This document shows positions 8,665-17,133 of a stretch of DNA of 64,000 nucleotides, piece by piece. Under the pieces are notes generated by a model. That model had not been told where the DNA came from. It worked only from the letters and a program-made list of their open reading frames with translations, and did not search any database. Numbering within the stretch: position 1 is the stretch's first letter; every line of letters starts with the position of its first letter. Both the position numbers and the translations under genes were made by a program. Source of the stretch: Bacteroidia bacterium 43-41. Lineage in GTDB: Bacteria; Bacteroidota; Bacteroidia; Bacteroidales; Dysgonomonadaceae. The stretch lies in assembly GCA_001898165.1 (NCBI GenBank), contig MKTD01000046.1, positions 57,449-121,448 of the forward strand, written 5' to 3'.

Positions 8665-9618
8665 ATGCAAAACAGAAGAAAATTTATTAAAAACGTATCC
8701 CTTATCTCATTAGGAGGAATATTAGCAGGAAAATCCGATTTGGCAAATGCTTCGACTCTGTCAACATTTTCAGTAAATGCAGGGAAAAAAATAGGGTTAC
8801 AGATATATTCTCTTGGGAGAGAGCTGTTTGAAGATATTCCGGGTGGCCTAAAAAGAATAAGCCAAATGGGATATTCCACTCTGGAGTTAGCCGGCTACAG
8901 AGATGGAAAAATAAATGACATTGAAATGAGCGATTTCCGGAAAATGGCAGACGATGCCGGTTTAAAGATTATCAGTTCGCACCTGAATCCTCCGATGCGC
9001 GAGTACACCTCTTCCAACAAAGGAGAAATAGCCGACTTTTGGAAAAGGGCGGCAGATGATCATGCCAAAATTGGAGTTACCTACATTGTCCAACCCGGAC
9101 AACCTTCTACACGTAGCACGGAAGAGGTTTCTCTCGTCTGTGAAGTTTTTAATGAAGCAGGGCGAATTGCAAAAGCAAATGGATTGATTTTTGGTTATCA
9201 CAACCACGATATGGAGTTTGCTCGTGTAATTCCCGGCGGAACGGAAATGATTTTTGGTCGTAGGGCTTTTGGCAGAAATATGCCGGAAAATATCGAAGTA
9301 ATCTATGACGGGTTTCTAAGGCAAACTGACCCTGAATTGGTTATATTCGAATTGGATGTGTATTGGACAGTAATGGGACAAAATGATCCGGTTGAATACA
9401 TGCAAAAATATCCCGATCGCATCAAACTGTTGCATATAAAAGATAGAGCCGTGTTGGGTCAATCAGGTATGATGAATTTTGAGAATATATTTATTCAAGC
9501 CTATAAAAATGATATTCAAGACTATTTTGTTGAATTGGAGAGGCTTCCCGTAGGAACACAATTTGAGGGAGTAAAAAAATGTGTCGATTATTTACTTGAA
9601 GCACCATTCGTTAAATAG
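8665..9618 (+). CDS. Exported sugar phosphate isomerase/epimerase-like TIM-barrel protein
   Basis: A 317-residue member of the AP-endonuclease-2-like xylose isomerase TIM-barrel superfamily. It begins with a Tat-like signal (NRRKFIKNVSLISLGG). Metal-ligand candidates on barrel strands are visible in FGYHNHDMEF, VIFELDVYW and LLHIKDR, with a final Glu in YFVELER. It starts 25 bp after the oxidoreductase gene, and the pairing suggests both work on the same periplasmic sugar, the isomerase/epimerase or lyase acting on the keto form. Exact reaction not determinable. Its stop is only 8 bp from the stop of the convergent ecotin gene. Confidence 0.85.
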   Translation: MQNRRKFIKNVSLISLGGILAGKSDLANASTLSTFSVNAGKKIGLQIYSLGRELFEDIPGGLKRISQMGYSTLELAGYRDGKINDIEMSDFRKMADDAGLKIISSHLNPPMREYTSSNKGEIADFWKRAADDHAKIGVTYIVQPGQPSTRSTEEVSLVCEVFNEAGRIAKANGLIFGYHNHDMEFARVIPGGTEMIFGRRAFGRNMPENIEVIYDGFLRQTDPELVIFELDVYWTVMGQNDPVEYMQKYPDRIKLLHIKDRAVLGQSGMMNFENIFIQAYKNDIQDYFVELERLPVGTQFEGVKKCVDYLLEAPFVK

Positions 9619-9626
9619 AACTGTTA

Positions 9627-10535
9627 TCACTTCAGCTCTCCTGCTTCCCAGACTCTGTACTGCACGGAAAAATCCTTTTTTTTGGGAATGAATACCACTA
9701 TCGGCAGTCGGCTGTTGTAATCCATCAGGTGGGTAGTGCCGGTAACCAATTCGGTCTTGCGGGTATTATCGGGACAGGTCATCCGTGTGGAGCGGATTCC
9801 TCCGTCCGACTCAAAGATCAGGTAACTGTAGCCCCATCCTTCGATATTTTTCTCGACGAATGAGCCCATCAACCCGTGCTGATTACAATCTACCTCTGCT
9901 GTAACGCCGGGGATAATCTCTACTTTGCGCTCTTTCTGCGAATTCTTTACTTCGGGTAGGAACAGGACATAACGGTCGTATCCTTCTAACGATTCGGGAT
10001 AGGCTTTCAACGCCTTAGTCGCTTCTGTCTCAAGGGTATAATTCAGGTTTTTATCCATTTCGTAAGAGGATGAAGGATTCCAGTTCCGCTGTTTTACCTC
10101 TATTCCCTCCGAAGCATATACTATCGGAGGAAGTGCATCCCGGCTGTCGATAAAAACAGTCCTCCCCTGTACGAATTCCATATGTTTGGTGTTATCGGGG
10201 CAACCCATCAGCGTGGATGCAGTTTCTCCGTTCGACTCAAAAACGTAGTAACGATTACCGTCACTCAGTTCCTTTTGTGTAAATTGGCCCATCAAAGAGT
10301 GGTGATTACAATCTACTTCCATTTTTTTCCCGGGAACGATCTCTATTTTCACCGGAAGGTCGCCGGACTCTTTTTTCGGAGAAGGAACGGATAACGCATG
10401 TGCATAGTATCCGTCCAACATACGCGCCGGTACAACATTACTCATCGGTCCTGTTTTTGTACTTCCGCAAGCAGCGGAAAAGAGTGTGATCAATAATAAA
10501 ACAGGCAGCTGTTTTGTTATAAAAATAACCTTCAT
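9627..10535 (-). CDS. Tandem double-ecotin serine protease inhibitor lipoprotein
   Basis: A 302-residue protein with a lipoprotein signal (FSAAC, Cys23) followed by two complete ecotin domains, about 40-152 and 180-300. Ecotins block trypsin-fold serine proteases and normally act as a homodimer of about 142 residues. Each domain keeps the VDCNxH and CPDN segments whose cysteines form the family disulfide (Cys76/Cys112, Cys217/Cys254). The reactive loops align with E. coli STMM: STLM in domain 1 (P1 Leu109) and STRM in domain 2 (P1 Arg251). Domain 2 is closer to classical ecotin (EGWGYSYLIFES, YNSRLPIVV, VQYRVWEA). The two P1 residues suggest chymotrypsin/elastase-like versus trypsin-like targets. 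It lies at the downstream end of PUL 2, probably as its own unit. Confidence 0.88.
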   Translation of the reverse strand: MKVIFITKQLPVLLLITLFSAACGSTKTGPMSNVVPARMLDGYYAHALSVPSPKKESGDLPVKIEIVPGKKMEVDCNHHSLMGQFTQKELSDGNRYYVFESNGETASTLMGCPDNTKHMEFVQGRTVFIDSRDALPPIVYASEGIEVKQRNWNPSSSYEMDKNLNYTLETEATKALKAYPESLEGYDRYVLFLPEVKNSQKERKVEIIPGVTAEVDCNQHGLMGSFVEKNIEGWGYSYLIFESDGGIRSTRMTCPDNTRKTELVTGTTHLMDYNSRLPIVVFIPKKKDFSVQYRVWEAGELK

Positions 10536-10639
10536 AATAATATTTCTTGTCTAAATAGCTGTGCATAAACTCCCCATCGGTTTGGGTTTGTTATTAGAAC
10601 AAATAAAGAGATAAAAGGTTTAAAAGGCCTTAAAAATCA

Positions 10640-10670
10640 GCCGGAGCATGAACAGATCTCACACTCCGGC
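10640..10670 (-). terminator. Intrinsic terminator after the SIS-isomerase gene
   Basis: Inverted repeat GCCGGAG (10640-10646) and CTCCGGC (10664-10670). Read leftward, the stem is followed by TGATTTTTAAGG, a short T-run. It lies between the end of the SIS gene and the ecotin gene, so it probably ends PUL 2 transcription and separates ecotin as an independent unit. Confidence 0.6.
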
Positions 10671-10715
10671 CAATCATGTATTTTTATCCGGAATAAACTC
10701 TCCATCGATTGTTTT

Positions 10716-11477
10716 TTAAACCGACGCGACCCGTTTCTTGTATTCGGCGAGACAAGCGTCCAGACGCTCCTGGGCGGTAGTGTCTCCCGGAACATTGTGC
10801 GAAGGGTGTATAAACAATTTCACGCCCCTGTCCGCCAGAATTTCGGCAACCGTAGTGATCGTCATCCAGACCAGCGTTACAAATGCAAGCGTTGATACCG
10901 GGCCTATTTTGTCCCGATGGTTCTTCAGATTTACGGAAGCATCTACAACAGGAACGCATGAATCGACAACGATATCGGCAATATCGAAAAGTGTTTTCCC
11001 GCTCGGGTGGCGGGTTACCTTGCCTTTAGCTTCGGCAGCGGATCCGTAAGCAATCACTTTCATGCCCAGTTTTTTTGCGTGAAGAGCAATATCTATGTTT
11101 ACGTTGTTGATCCCTGTGTGGGAAAAAATCCAGATGCAGTCCTTCTCATTAAAGTTATATGCTTTCATGATGGCATCCCCGTAACCTTCGGCACGTTCAA
11201 GGAATAAAAACTGATGGATGCCCATTTGCCCGGTTATCCCGGTGAAAAATGTCATGGGCAACTCTACCATGGGATGGAATCCTACAAAACCACCAATGCG
11301 GGGATACATCTCTTCAACGGGTATTGTGGCATGTCCACAACCAAATGTATGTACCCAGTGGTTCGATTCAATACTGTCTGCCATTACTGTCGCAGCCTTT
11401 TTAATGTTCTCGAGTTGAGTCTCTTCGATTTTTTGCATAATGCCTCTTGCATTTGCTAACCATTCAAGTGATAACAT
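10716..11477 (-). CDS. SIS-domain sugar isomerase-like protein (UPF0309 type)
   Basis: A 253-residue cytoplasmic protein of the SIS (sugar isomerase) fold that binds phosphorylated or amino sugars. Seen are FGCGHATIPVEEMYPRIGG (phosphosugar-binding loop region, although it departs from the usual GxGxS) and IFSHTGINNVNIDIALHAKK, the second SIS loop. Length and single-domain build match the UPF0309 group (sugar isomerase domain-containing proteins related to MurQ/GmhA). It is the last gene of PUL 2, 24 bp after the MFS gene, next to a ROK kinase and transporter, so a role in amino-sugar metabolism is likely. Its reaction is not known from sequence. Confidence 0.8.
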   Translation of the reverse strand: MLSLEWLANARGIMQKIEETQLENIKKAATVMADSIESNHWVHTFGCGHATIPVEEMYPRIGGFVGFHPMVELPMTFFTGITGQMGIHQFLFLERAEGYGDAIMKAYNFNEKDCIWIFSHTGINNVNIDIALHAKKLGMKVIAYGSAAEAKGKVTRHPSGKTLFDIADIVVDSCVPVVDASVNLKNHRDKIGPVSTLAFVTLVWMTITTVAEILADRGVKLFIHPSHNVPGDTTAQERLDACLAEYKKRVASV

Positions 11478-11501
11478 AATTGTAAATTTTAATGGATGTT
11501 T

Positions 11502-12686
11502 TTAATTATTTTTAATAGATGTGTCAGAAACTTTTTTTAATTTTTTTGAATTAGTAAACAGAATAATAGCCTGTATAAGCAGTAAAACGATGATAAAGAC
11601 CGGGAAGGAGGATATACCGAACGAATCCGAAATAAATCCCATTGCAAAATTCAGTAGCGTATTGCCGGTCAATGCGATGAACATTGCGAGCCCGATGGCC
11701 GTCCCGCTTATGTTTTTGTAGGCTGTCCCTATGTAGCTGATGATAACCGGGAATCCGGCTGCAAGGCCAAATCCCGTAATAAACAGGCTGATGGCGGCAA
11801 AGTGTAAATCAAAAGCATAATTAAGGATAATTGTCCCGGTGACGGCTGTCATGATCCCGCCCATAAGTATATATTCATGTTTTATTATACGCAATAGATA
11901 ACTCAGTATTAAACGGGAAACGGTCATTCCCAAAACAAAGAATGTGAGGCCCAGCGCCACCTCGTCATTGCCGACGGCTATTCTCCCATGGAGGTAGCTG
12001 GTCGTCCAGTTGTTGGTCAGTCCTTCTATGCCACTTTGGAAAAAGAGGAAAAAGCTCATGATTAAGAGTAGGGGCTCCTTGACCAGTTGAATGGCTTGTT
12101 TGAAAGGGAATCCCTGCTTGATTTTCGGTTCAGGAAATTTTATTGCGATAAAATAGAGGATGGACAAAAGCATCAGTAATCCGGTCCTTTGCAGTATGAA
12201 CTGATAATGGTATGATTTGGATAGTATCCCCAATAAAAGGGGTATCCCCAATGCACCTATACCGTAACATACCCCAAGGATACTTAGCCTTGAGCCCCGT
12301 TCCTTGTCATCCGAAATATCAGACGCAAGGGCGTTGGTAGATCCGTTTAACATCCCTCCTCCCAAACCGATAAGAAATATGCAGATGCGTAAAATATTCA
12401 GGTCCTCAAAAAACGACAACCCTTCAATTCCAAATAGAGTGAACAGGGTGCTTACCGCGAGCAACAATTTATATCCGTACCTGTCAACAACGACCCCAAA
12501 CAGAAGGGAACCCGCCAATACGCCTACAGGCAGGAGTGATACCAAAGAGGATGAACCTACTGCGTCGAGGGAATACTTTGCGGTCAGAGAAGGCAGGACA
12601 GAGCCCATGACGATAAATGCAATCCCGAAAAAAACCATGCCTATACAGGCAGCGATATACACTAAATTTTTATTATATGCATTCAA
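11502..12686 (-). CDS. Major facilitator superfamily sugar transporter (TTG start proposed)
   Basis: About 394 residues with 12 predicted membrane helices of the MFS fold, including the loop-2/3 motif GVVVDRYGYK, resembling fucose/glucose-type MFS importers found in Bacteroidetes PULs. The likely start is TTG at 12686-12684, which overlaps the stop of the ROK gene as TTGA and gives MNAYNKNLVYIAACIGM right at the first helix. No ATG lies near the helix start, and longer forms would run inside the ROK gene in another frame. Probable role is carrying the sugar released in the periplasm across the inner membrane. Start is an inference. Confidence 0.82.
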   Translation of the reverse strand: MNAYNKNLVYIAACIGMVFFGIAFIVMGSVLPSLTAKYSLDAVGSSSLVSLLPVGVLAGSLLFGVVVDRYGYKLLLAVSTLFTLFGIEGLSFFEDLNILRICIFLIGLGGGMLNGSTNALASDISDDKERGSRLSILGVCYGIGALGIPLLLGILSKSYHYQFILQRTGLLMLLSILYFIAIKFPEPKIKQGFPFKQAIQLVKEPLLLIMSFFLFFQSGIEGLTNNWTTSYLHGRIAVGNDEVALGLTFFVLGMTVSRLILSYLLRIIKHEYILMGGIMTAVTGTIILNYAFDLHFAAISLFITGFGLAAGFPVIISYIGTAYKNISGTAIGLAMFIALTGNTLLNFAMGFISDSFGISSFPVFIIVLLLIQAIILFTNSKKLKKVSDTSIKNN

Positions 12687-13657
12687 GACTGTTGTTGTTT
12701 TATGATTGATGTAAGTGCCAGATAACCGGCGCCGTATAGTCCGGCATTCCCCTGTAAAGTCGATTTCTCGAATTTTACCTGCTTTATCGCGACAGGTTGC
12801 GCCCATCTGGAAGCTTTTTCATAGATACGATCTATCAGTTGTGTGGCCGGCCCGAATACGCCCCCGCCCCATATGATCATTTCAGGGTTTAGCAGGCTGA
12901 CTAGATTGGCGGCGGCTATAGACCAAAGATCGATCGCTTTTTCAATAATGGATACGGCAAGCGGGTCATTTTTGTAAAATGCATCAAAAATATCTTTACT
13001 TGAAAGGGAGTCGATCTCTTTTCCGTGTAACAGGCTTTCCCGGAACAGGCGCCCTTCTTTTAAAATCTTTTTTGCCTGACGGGCGATGCCGTCTCCTGAT
13101 GCGTAACTTTCGAAACAACCGTACCTTTCAAATTCTTCCAAGAAGGGAGTTTCCATAGCCAACCATCCGGCAGCGCCCACAATGTCGCCGTGCCCGTGAA
13201 CGATGTTCCCATCGATGAGAAGTCCGGCGCCTATTCCTGTTCCGATTGAAATATAAATTGCATTCGTGGCGTTTTTGGCAACACCTTTCCATTTCTCCCC
13301 CAAAATGTAGCAGGTCCGGTCGCTGGCAATGTTAATTATGATCTTGCTGTTGCTAAAATGTTCCTCCATCTCTTTCTGGAGCGGATAATTTTCCCAACCT
13401 TCTATGTTGGGAGCCCAGATGCGTCCCGTCTTACGGTTCGCTATACCCGGAACGCAAATACCCAATGCTCCGATAGCATCCCTGCGGTATCCCGATCGCT
13501 TGATTAATTCATCGAACAGATGGAGTACCAGCAGCCCGACTTCGTGTCCCTTCCGTTTTTCCAGAAGATGGGATACCCGGTAGAGTATCTTGCCGGTTTC
13601 GTCAAAGAGGGCGCCTGTAATTTTAGTGCCTCCCAAATCTATACCTATAACTGCCAT
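12683..13657 (-). CDS. ROK-family sugar kinase lacking the cysteine zinc motif
   Basis: A 324-residue ROK kinase that probably phosphorylates the imported hexose or N-acetylhexosamine with ATP. It has the N-terminal phosphate loop (IGIDLGGTKITGALFDETG), a catalytic Asp in NIASDRTCYILGE, and the adenosine motif IYISIGTGIGAGLLIDG. The usual ROK zinc site (CxCGxxGCxE) is reduced to a single Cys in ERYGCFESYASG, and the usual EHGH-type His segment reads VGAAGWLAME. It may therefore be a zinc-free ROK branch, as seen in some kinases, or have altered specificity. It overlaps the MFS start and follows the GH42-like gene by 3 bp. Confidence 0.87.
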   Translation of the reverse strand: MAVIGIDLGGTKITGALFDETGKILYRVSHLLEKRKGHEVGLLVLHLFDELIKRSGYRRDAIGALGICVPGIANRKTGRIWAPNIEGWENYPLQKEMEEHFSNSKIIINIASDRTCYILGEKWKGVAKNATNAIYISIGTGIGAGLLIDGNIVHGHGDIVGAAGWLAMETPFLEEFERYGCFESYASGDGIARQAKKILKEGRLFRESLLHGKEIDSLSSKDIFDAFYKNDPLAVSIIEKAIDLWSIAAANLVSLLNPEMIIWGGGVFGPATQLIDRIYEKASRWAQPVAIKQVKFEKSTLQGNAGLYGAGYLALTSIIKQQQS

Positions 13658-13660
13658 GGA

Positions 13661-15973
13661 TCATCTCTGTTTTTTAGGGATTACTTCAATAACATGAACC
13701 TCTTTACTGTCAATATTTGCGTTGATTTCCAGTGTATTACCGGAACCTGACACCTCTCTTCGCGTTTCGTTGATTACATCCCGCAAGATATGTATACCGT
13801 TGGAGCTTAGATTCAACTTAATATTAACCTCTTCGCTATTGGCGCTGTGATTAATAATAAAAACAAGGTAGCCGTTTGTTGTATCCTCAAGCCGGACTTC
13901 CACTTGATCGGAAGTTCTCCCGTCAACGGATGTGGTGAAAGGCCTTTTTATCTTAGCCCAACTCAGTAAATTGACAAAGAACCGGTCGTTGTCGGGGTTG
14001 AACTTTTGGAAATTAGCCATTCCCATATAGGTCCCTACCAGCATGGATTCCCCCTTTCCGTATCGGGTGCTCACGATAGCCGGTTGTCCCTGGCCGGTGG
14101 TGGCTAAAACCCGGGTATTACTATTTTTTAACAAACTTAACGACTCTTCGTATAACGATCCCGTAAGCTTGCTCCCTCCCTTTATGCCCTGCATGACGGG
14201 ATGATTTTCGTCTGTAACGGTGAACTCGACCTCTTCGCGCATTCTGATTTCATTTTCCCTGACTCCGAATATGTCGTGCATCCCGAGTCCGGGGATAATT
14301 TCCGATGCATAACCTCGATCGTCGTTCCAGCCAATACGAGCTTCCGCCAATACATATCCGCCGTTCTCCACAAAGGCGCGCAAACCGGATGCGGCCTTCC
14401 GGGTGAACATGATAGGATAGGGGATGATGATCAGTTTGTATTGTGAAAGATCTTGATTTTCAATATGCTCTCTGTGGATGAAGTCTATAGGGATGTTGTG
14501 GTTTGCAAAAGTCTGGAAATAACCGATCAGCGATTGGCTCAATGCCGCCGGAAAATCGCGACGCTGCATCCCGCCTACCATTTGAGTTAAAGGATTATAG
14601 ACGATGCCGATTTCAGCCTTGGCCGGAGTAGCATTCAGGAAGAGCGATTGATTGCGGTTTACCACATCTGCTATCCGTCCCGCACTCACGGCTCTTTCGG
14701 TTAAAGTCCCGTCCAGATTGATCAATCCATACCCTCCCGCTTCATATCCTGACGACATGGGGTAATAGGCGTAAATATTCACCCCTTTGGCTCCTTTTGC
14801 AATTGCCGACCATGCCCAGATACGATGGTCGGCGGGAGTGACCGGGTCGCTCACCTGAAGCGCTATGGTCCCCAGTCCGGCTTGCAGTTCTCCCACGTAC
14901 CATCCTCCCTTCTCACGGTTTGCACTTCTGGTGAAGTCCATCACGGTACGCAGGGTGGTCAACGACCAGGCATTTTGGGGATGGTTGTGTTTCGGATAGA
15001 GTGAAACTCCGTAATAGTCCAATGGCCTGGCCATGAGGAAATCGTCTGTGGCGCCTGCCCCCACGTGGGGGGACTGGAAGAGGGATGCGCCTACGGCATG
15101 GGCTGTGATGAGGTGGGTTGTATCGACTTTTCTTATGGCGTTATAACGGGCTGCCATATCTTCGGTTAACTTTTCATAAATAAAAGTTTTCCAGTCGATA
15201 AAATCGGTATAACTTAAAATGGTGCTGAACCTGGGAGCTTCCACCTGTGTCCAATCCGTGAAATTACGATACCATGCGGCATTTATATTTTCGAGAGAGT
15301 TGTATTTTTTCTTCAACCACTCTCTAAACCTGGTCTGCGTGGCATCGCAAAAGCAGAATTGGACATTGGGGATATAATCGATGGAAGCCCAGTTGATGAT
15401 ATGCGGCTCACTCCATAGGTCCCATCCGAAGAAATTAGGATAAGAAACAGCCACTTCAGCCGTTTTGGAATAAAAATTCAAGATGGCATCTTCAACGACC
15501 TTATTATCTATACAGGCGCCGGGTGCCGATTGAGGCTGGACTTTATCCCCGTTCTGAGCTTCGAAAAGTGCAAACGGGTATCTCTGGGCAACCCAGTCGG
15601 GAGCGGAATCCACATAGATCTGTATAAATACTTTCAACCCCACCTCATTGGCAATCCGCATCAGGAGGTGCAGATTGTCGAAATTGTACCGGCCCGGTTC
15701 CGGTTCGCAGGTAGCCCATTCAACCCATGTACGGACGGTATTGAACCCGAGATCTTTTATCTGTTGCAGATCGACCCTCCATTCTTCCTCGGAATGAGTT
15801 GTGATTTTAGACAGCATAGGGGCCCTGGCTTTACCGCCACTGTACCATACCGAAAAAGGAAAAAAATCTTTATCTATGCCCTCGTGCTTCTTTTGTCCTT
15901 GAACTCCGATCGCGATAGACAAAAACAGTATAAAAAGCAGTTTCAATTTTAAATTTTGTATTTTGACTGACAT
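13661..15973 (-). CDS. Secreted GH42-like glycoside hydrolase (beta-galactosidase type)
   Basis: About 770 residues. A signal peptide (about 1-27) leads into a TIM barrel, then a glutamine-amidotransferase-like trimerisation domain (about 460-660) and a C-terminal beta domain, the layout of GH42. Candidate acid/base is Glu189 in GWDLWSEPH and nucleophile Glu362 in YVGELQAG, both at the family positions. I chose the ATG at 15973; an in-frame TTG two codons upstream is less likely. It lies between the GH18 gene and the ROK kinase in PUL 2. GH42 enzymes usually release beta-linked galactose, but Bacteroidetes relatives vary, so the substrate is uncertain. Confidence 0.83.
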   Translation of the reverse strand: MSVKIQNLKLKLLFILFLSIAIGVQGQKKHEGIDKDFFPFSVWYSGGKARAPMLSKITTHSEEEWRVDLQQIKDLGFNTVRTWVEWATCEPEPGRYNFDNLHLLMRIANEVGLKVFIQIYVDSAPDWVAQRYPFALFEAQNGDKVQPQSAPGACIDNKVVEDAILNFYSKTAEVAVSYPNFFGWDLWSEPHIINWASIDYIPNVQFCFCDATQTRFREWLKKKYNSLENINAAWYRNFTDWTQVEAPRFSTILSYTDFIDWKTFIYEKLTEDMAARYNAIRKVDTTHLITAHAVGASLFQSPHVGAGATDDFLMARPLDYYGVSLYPKHNHPQNAWSLTTLRTVMDFTRSANREKGGWYVGELQAGLGTIALQVSDPVTPADHRIWAWSAIAKGAKGVNIYAYYPMSSGYEAGGYGLINLDGTLTERAVSAGRIADVVNRNQSLFLNATPAKAEIGIVYNPLTQMVGGMQRRDFPAALSQSLIGYFQTFANHNIPIDFIHREHIENQDLSQYKLIIIPYPIMFTRKAASGLRAFVENGGYVLAEARIGWNDDRGYASEIIPGLGMHDIFGVRENEIRMREEVEFTVTDENHPVMQGIKGGSKLTGSLYEESLSLLKNSNTRVLATTGQGQPAIVSTRYGKGESMLVGTYMGMANFQKFNPDNDRFFVNLLSWAKIKRPFTTSVDGRTSDQVEVRLEDTTNGYLVFIINHSANSEEVNIKLNLSSNGIHILRDVINETRREVSGSGNTLEINANIDSKEVHVIEVIPKKQR

Positions 15974-15992
15974 ATTCAATAAATTATAGTTA

Positions 15993-17090
15993 TCATTTCT
16001 TGCTCTTCATTACAGACCTCCATACGGCTTTTCGCAAAGTCCCCTGATTATCATCACCGTCGTAATCCCAGAACATCAGGCCTTTCATCCCTTTACCCAG
16101 GACCCAGTCGCCTTTCATTCCGATGCTTTTTTCATTGTCGTATCCGCAATAGTAAACCCCGTTGTAGGTAACGTACGGAGCGGAAGCCGCATTGTCCCAA
16201 TTGTCGATCTTGTAGGATCGGGGGTCGAGTTCGAGGATTTTTTTGTAGTTGATCGCTTCCGTCCATGAGTGGCGCCCGTAGAAAGGGATGCCTAACACCA
16301 GTTTATTGGCCGGCATACCGGCATCCAGATAGGCTTGAACAGCACGGGTACAGTCGGAAGCCGCTGACGGATCGTACAGGGCGGATTGATGATGAGGAGC
16401 CGCATCCAGATCGTAGGTCATGATATTCACGAAATCGACGTAAGGGGCAACGGCTGCAATGTCGATATAGCGCCATCCTCCCGCAATCGGCTGTTTATCC
16501 ATACAATAGCCGGCATAGGTGAGCAGGTACTGATTCCCTAAGGTTTCACGCAGTTGCCTCATCAACAGCACATGGTTCGCTACATCCACTGCCACATCAT
16601 AAGCATTCGGGTCACCGCTCCATGAGAGGCCGGGAAACTCCCAGTCCATGTCAACACCGTCGATGCCCCATTTTTGCAGGAACGCTTTACAATCATTGGC
16701 AAAAGCTTTGCGGTATTCATCCGATTTGGCGAGTTGTGAAAAACCTTCCCCTTGTGAATTTTCGAATGATATGGAAATGGACAGATTCGGATTAGCTTTC
16801 TTCAGATTCACGATCTGCCGGAAACGGTTTTCGTCACCCAGCACATAGATTCCTTTATAGACTCCGCCCTCCATATAGGGTTCGGCAAAGGCGTAATTGA
16901 TATTCGTCAGGTATCGGGGATCAGGGATTACCGTACTCCAGGATGTCACGTAAGCCAGTGCGACACGTCCTTCTACCAATTCAGGCATATTGCTGTCCTT
17001 ATCGGGAGCTTTGACGCCCGTTTCATAATCGTCTTTCTCGCACGTTGTAAACAACAAGAGCGTGAAAACAACAAATAATAATTTTTTCAT
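15993..17090 (-). CDS. GH18 lipoprotein chitinase/endo-N-acetylglucosaminidase
   Basis: A 365-residue lipoprotein (LLLFTTCEKDD, Cys17) with one GH18 barrel. The catalytic motif DGVDMDWEFPG (D144xxD147xD149xE151) is intact, as are NIMTYDLD on a later strand and GLMFWDYDGDD near the C-terminus. The YYCGYDNEKSIGMKGDWVL segment is like that of chitinases, so chitin or chito-oligosaccharides are plausible, though endo-GlcNAcases acting on N-glycans share the motif. Start at the ATG at 17090 gives a clean signal peptide; an upstream codon would add ten residues before it. Likely surface exposed and co-transcribed with the PUL 2 SusCD genes. Confidence 0.9.
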   Translation of the reverse strand: MKKLLFVVFTLLLFTTCEKDDYETGVKAPDKDSNMPELVEGRVALAYVTSWSTVIPDPRYLTNINYAFAEPYMEGGVYKGIYVLGDENRFRQIVNLKKANPNLSISISFENSQGEGFSQLAKSDEYRKAFANDCKAFLQKWGIDGVDMDWEFPGLSWSGDPNAYDVAVDVANHVLLMRQLRETLGNQYLLTYAGYCMDKQPIAGGWRYIDIAAVAPYVDFVNIMTYDLDAAPHHQSALYDPSAASDCTRAVQAYLDAGMPANKLVLGIPFYGRHSWTEAINYKKILELDPRSYKIDNWDNAASAPYVTYNGVYYCGYDNEKSIGMKGDWVLGKGMKGLMFWDYDGDDNQGTLRKAVWRSVMKSKK

Positions 17091-17133
17091 ATTTTCATTA
17101 ACAACACCGGTTGCCGGCAATAAACAAACTTAT

